A program made the position numbers and the translations under genes. Positions 63,764-64,000 of a DNA stretch of 64,000 nt are shown in pieces. The notes beneath the pieces are model-generated. The model was given only the letters and a program-made list of their open reading frames with translations. It did no database searches and had not been told where the DNA came from. Each line of letters begins with the position of its first letter. Position 1 is the first letter of the stretch. This DNA is from Undaria pinnatifida. Lineage: Eukaryota; Sar; Phaeophyceae; Laminariales; Alariaceae. Where the stretch lies: the NCBI GenBank assembly GCA_012845835.1, contig JABAKD010000023.1:9086840-9150839 (forward strand). The letters run 5' to 3'.

Positions 63764-64000
63764 TTTTCGCCCCCCCCCCACCCCCCCCCCCCACCCCCTC
63801 GAACGCTCCGCCCTCTCCTCACTGGTTGTACGACTTACAGGATAGGATTTATAGTTGCCACGCACAGATTGAGCTGCCCCACCCGTCCCCCACCCCCCTC
63901 GCTCCCTCTTGATCAAAACCAGGCCCCCACGTCCTTAAAAACTCCGCCCTCCCCTCACCAGTTAGTCCACTTACAGGATTCACTTGATAAACTGATGCAT
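63764..64000 (+). mobile_element. Family F, inner arm and centre, cut by the window edge
   Basis: After a C-rich tract (63770-63800), GAACGCTCCGCCCTC and GACTTACAGGATAGG, then TTATAGTTGCCACGCACAGA, and from 63910 GATCAAAACCAGGCCCCCAC, CTCCGCCCTCCCCTCACCAG, CAGGATTCACTTGATAAACTGATGCAT: the inverse of the centre and left arm of the 18.37-kb element. The remaining arm should continue to the right. Confidence 0.7.

Overview
This looks like a piece of nuclear genome from a eukaryote with long, repeat-filled introns. A brown alga or related stramenopile would fit the intron sizes (0.4 to 2.3 kb), the canonical GT-AG splice sites and the PIF/Harbinger-type remnant. That assignment is inference; no marker gene proves it. 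I see no bacterial operons, rRNA or free-standing tRNA genes. Almost all the short open frames in the first 55 kb are chance frames in repeats.

Layout. About 0-55.9 kb is a repeat graveyard. By comparing copies by eye I defined these families (names are mine). SINE-A (about 305 bp) and SINE-B (about 350 bp) have tRNA-like heads with Pol III A and B boxes. Retroposon-C is about 200 bp with a poly-A tail; one copy has a clear 13-bp target duplication. Family F is a foldback/MITE family with arms of about 260 bp, which also touches both window edges. Family D is a TIR element of about 260-350 bp that often lies head to tail; one copy carries a 9-unit, 88-bp minisatellite. Family E is a 90-bp MITE bounded by TTAA, often sitting in one TTAA site of D. 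Family J is a MITE of 300-330 bp. H/I elements carry (GTT)n. K elements carry a (CCGAC)n-type pentamer core. There are also a 998-bp Harbinger-like element with a broken transposase at 114-1111, a large inverted repeat of about 1.17 kb at 15.74-16.90 kb, a decayed satellite array at 42.5-45.6 kb split by insertions of five families, and several minisatellites and segmental duplications.

56.26-63.8 kb holds the one gene I can support, on the + strand. It has a long first exon coding a low-complexity protein (Ser/Asn/Thr-rich, then Gly/His/Tyr-rich, Ala/Lys-rich, Ala/Pro-rich, acidic Gly-rich and an RGG box). Two short downstream exons (99 and 75 bp) splice in phase and encode a continuous coiled coil. 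A possible last exon runs through a poly-C/poly-Pro tract. The three introns contain K, J, F and microsatellite sequence, so the same repeats that fill the intergenic DNA explain the intron lengths.

The most unusual signal is a short near-palindrome, TACCNGGTA. I counted about 19 exact TACCAGGTA/TACCTGGTA sites where about 0.5 would be expected by chance. In several repeats, comparison with sister copies shows it as a clean insertion of about 8 bp.
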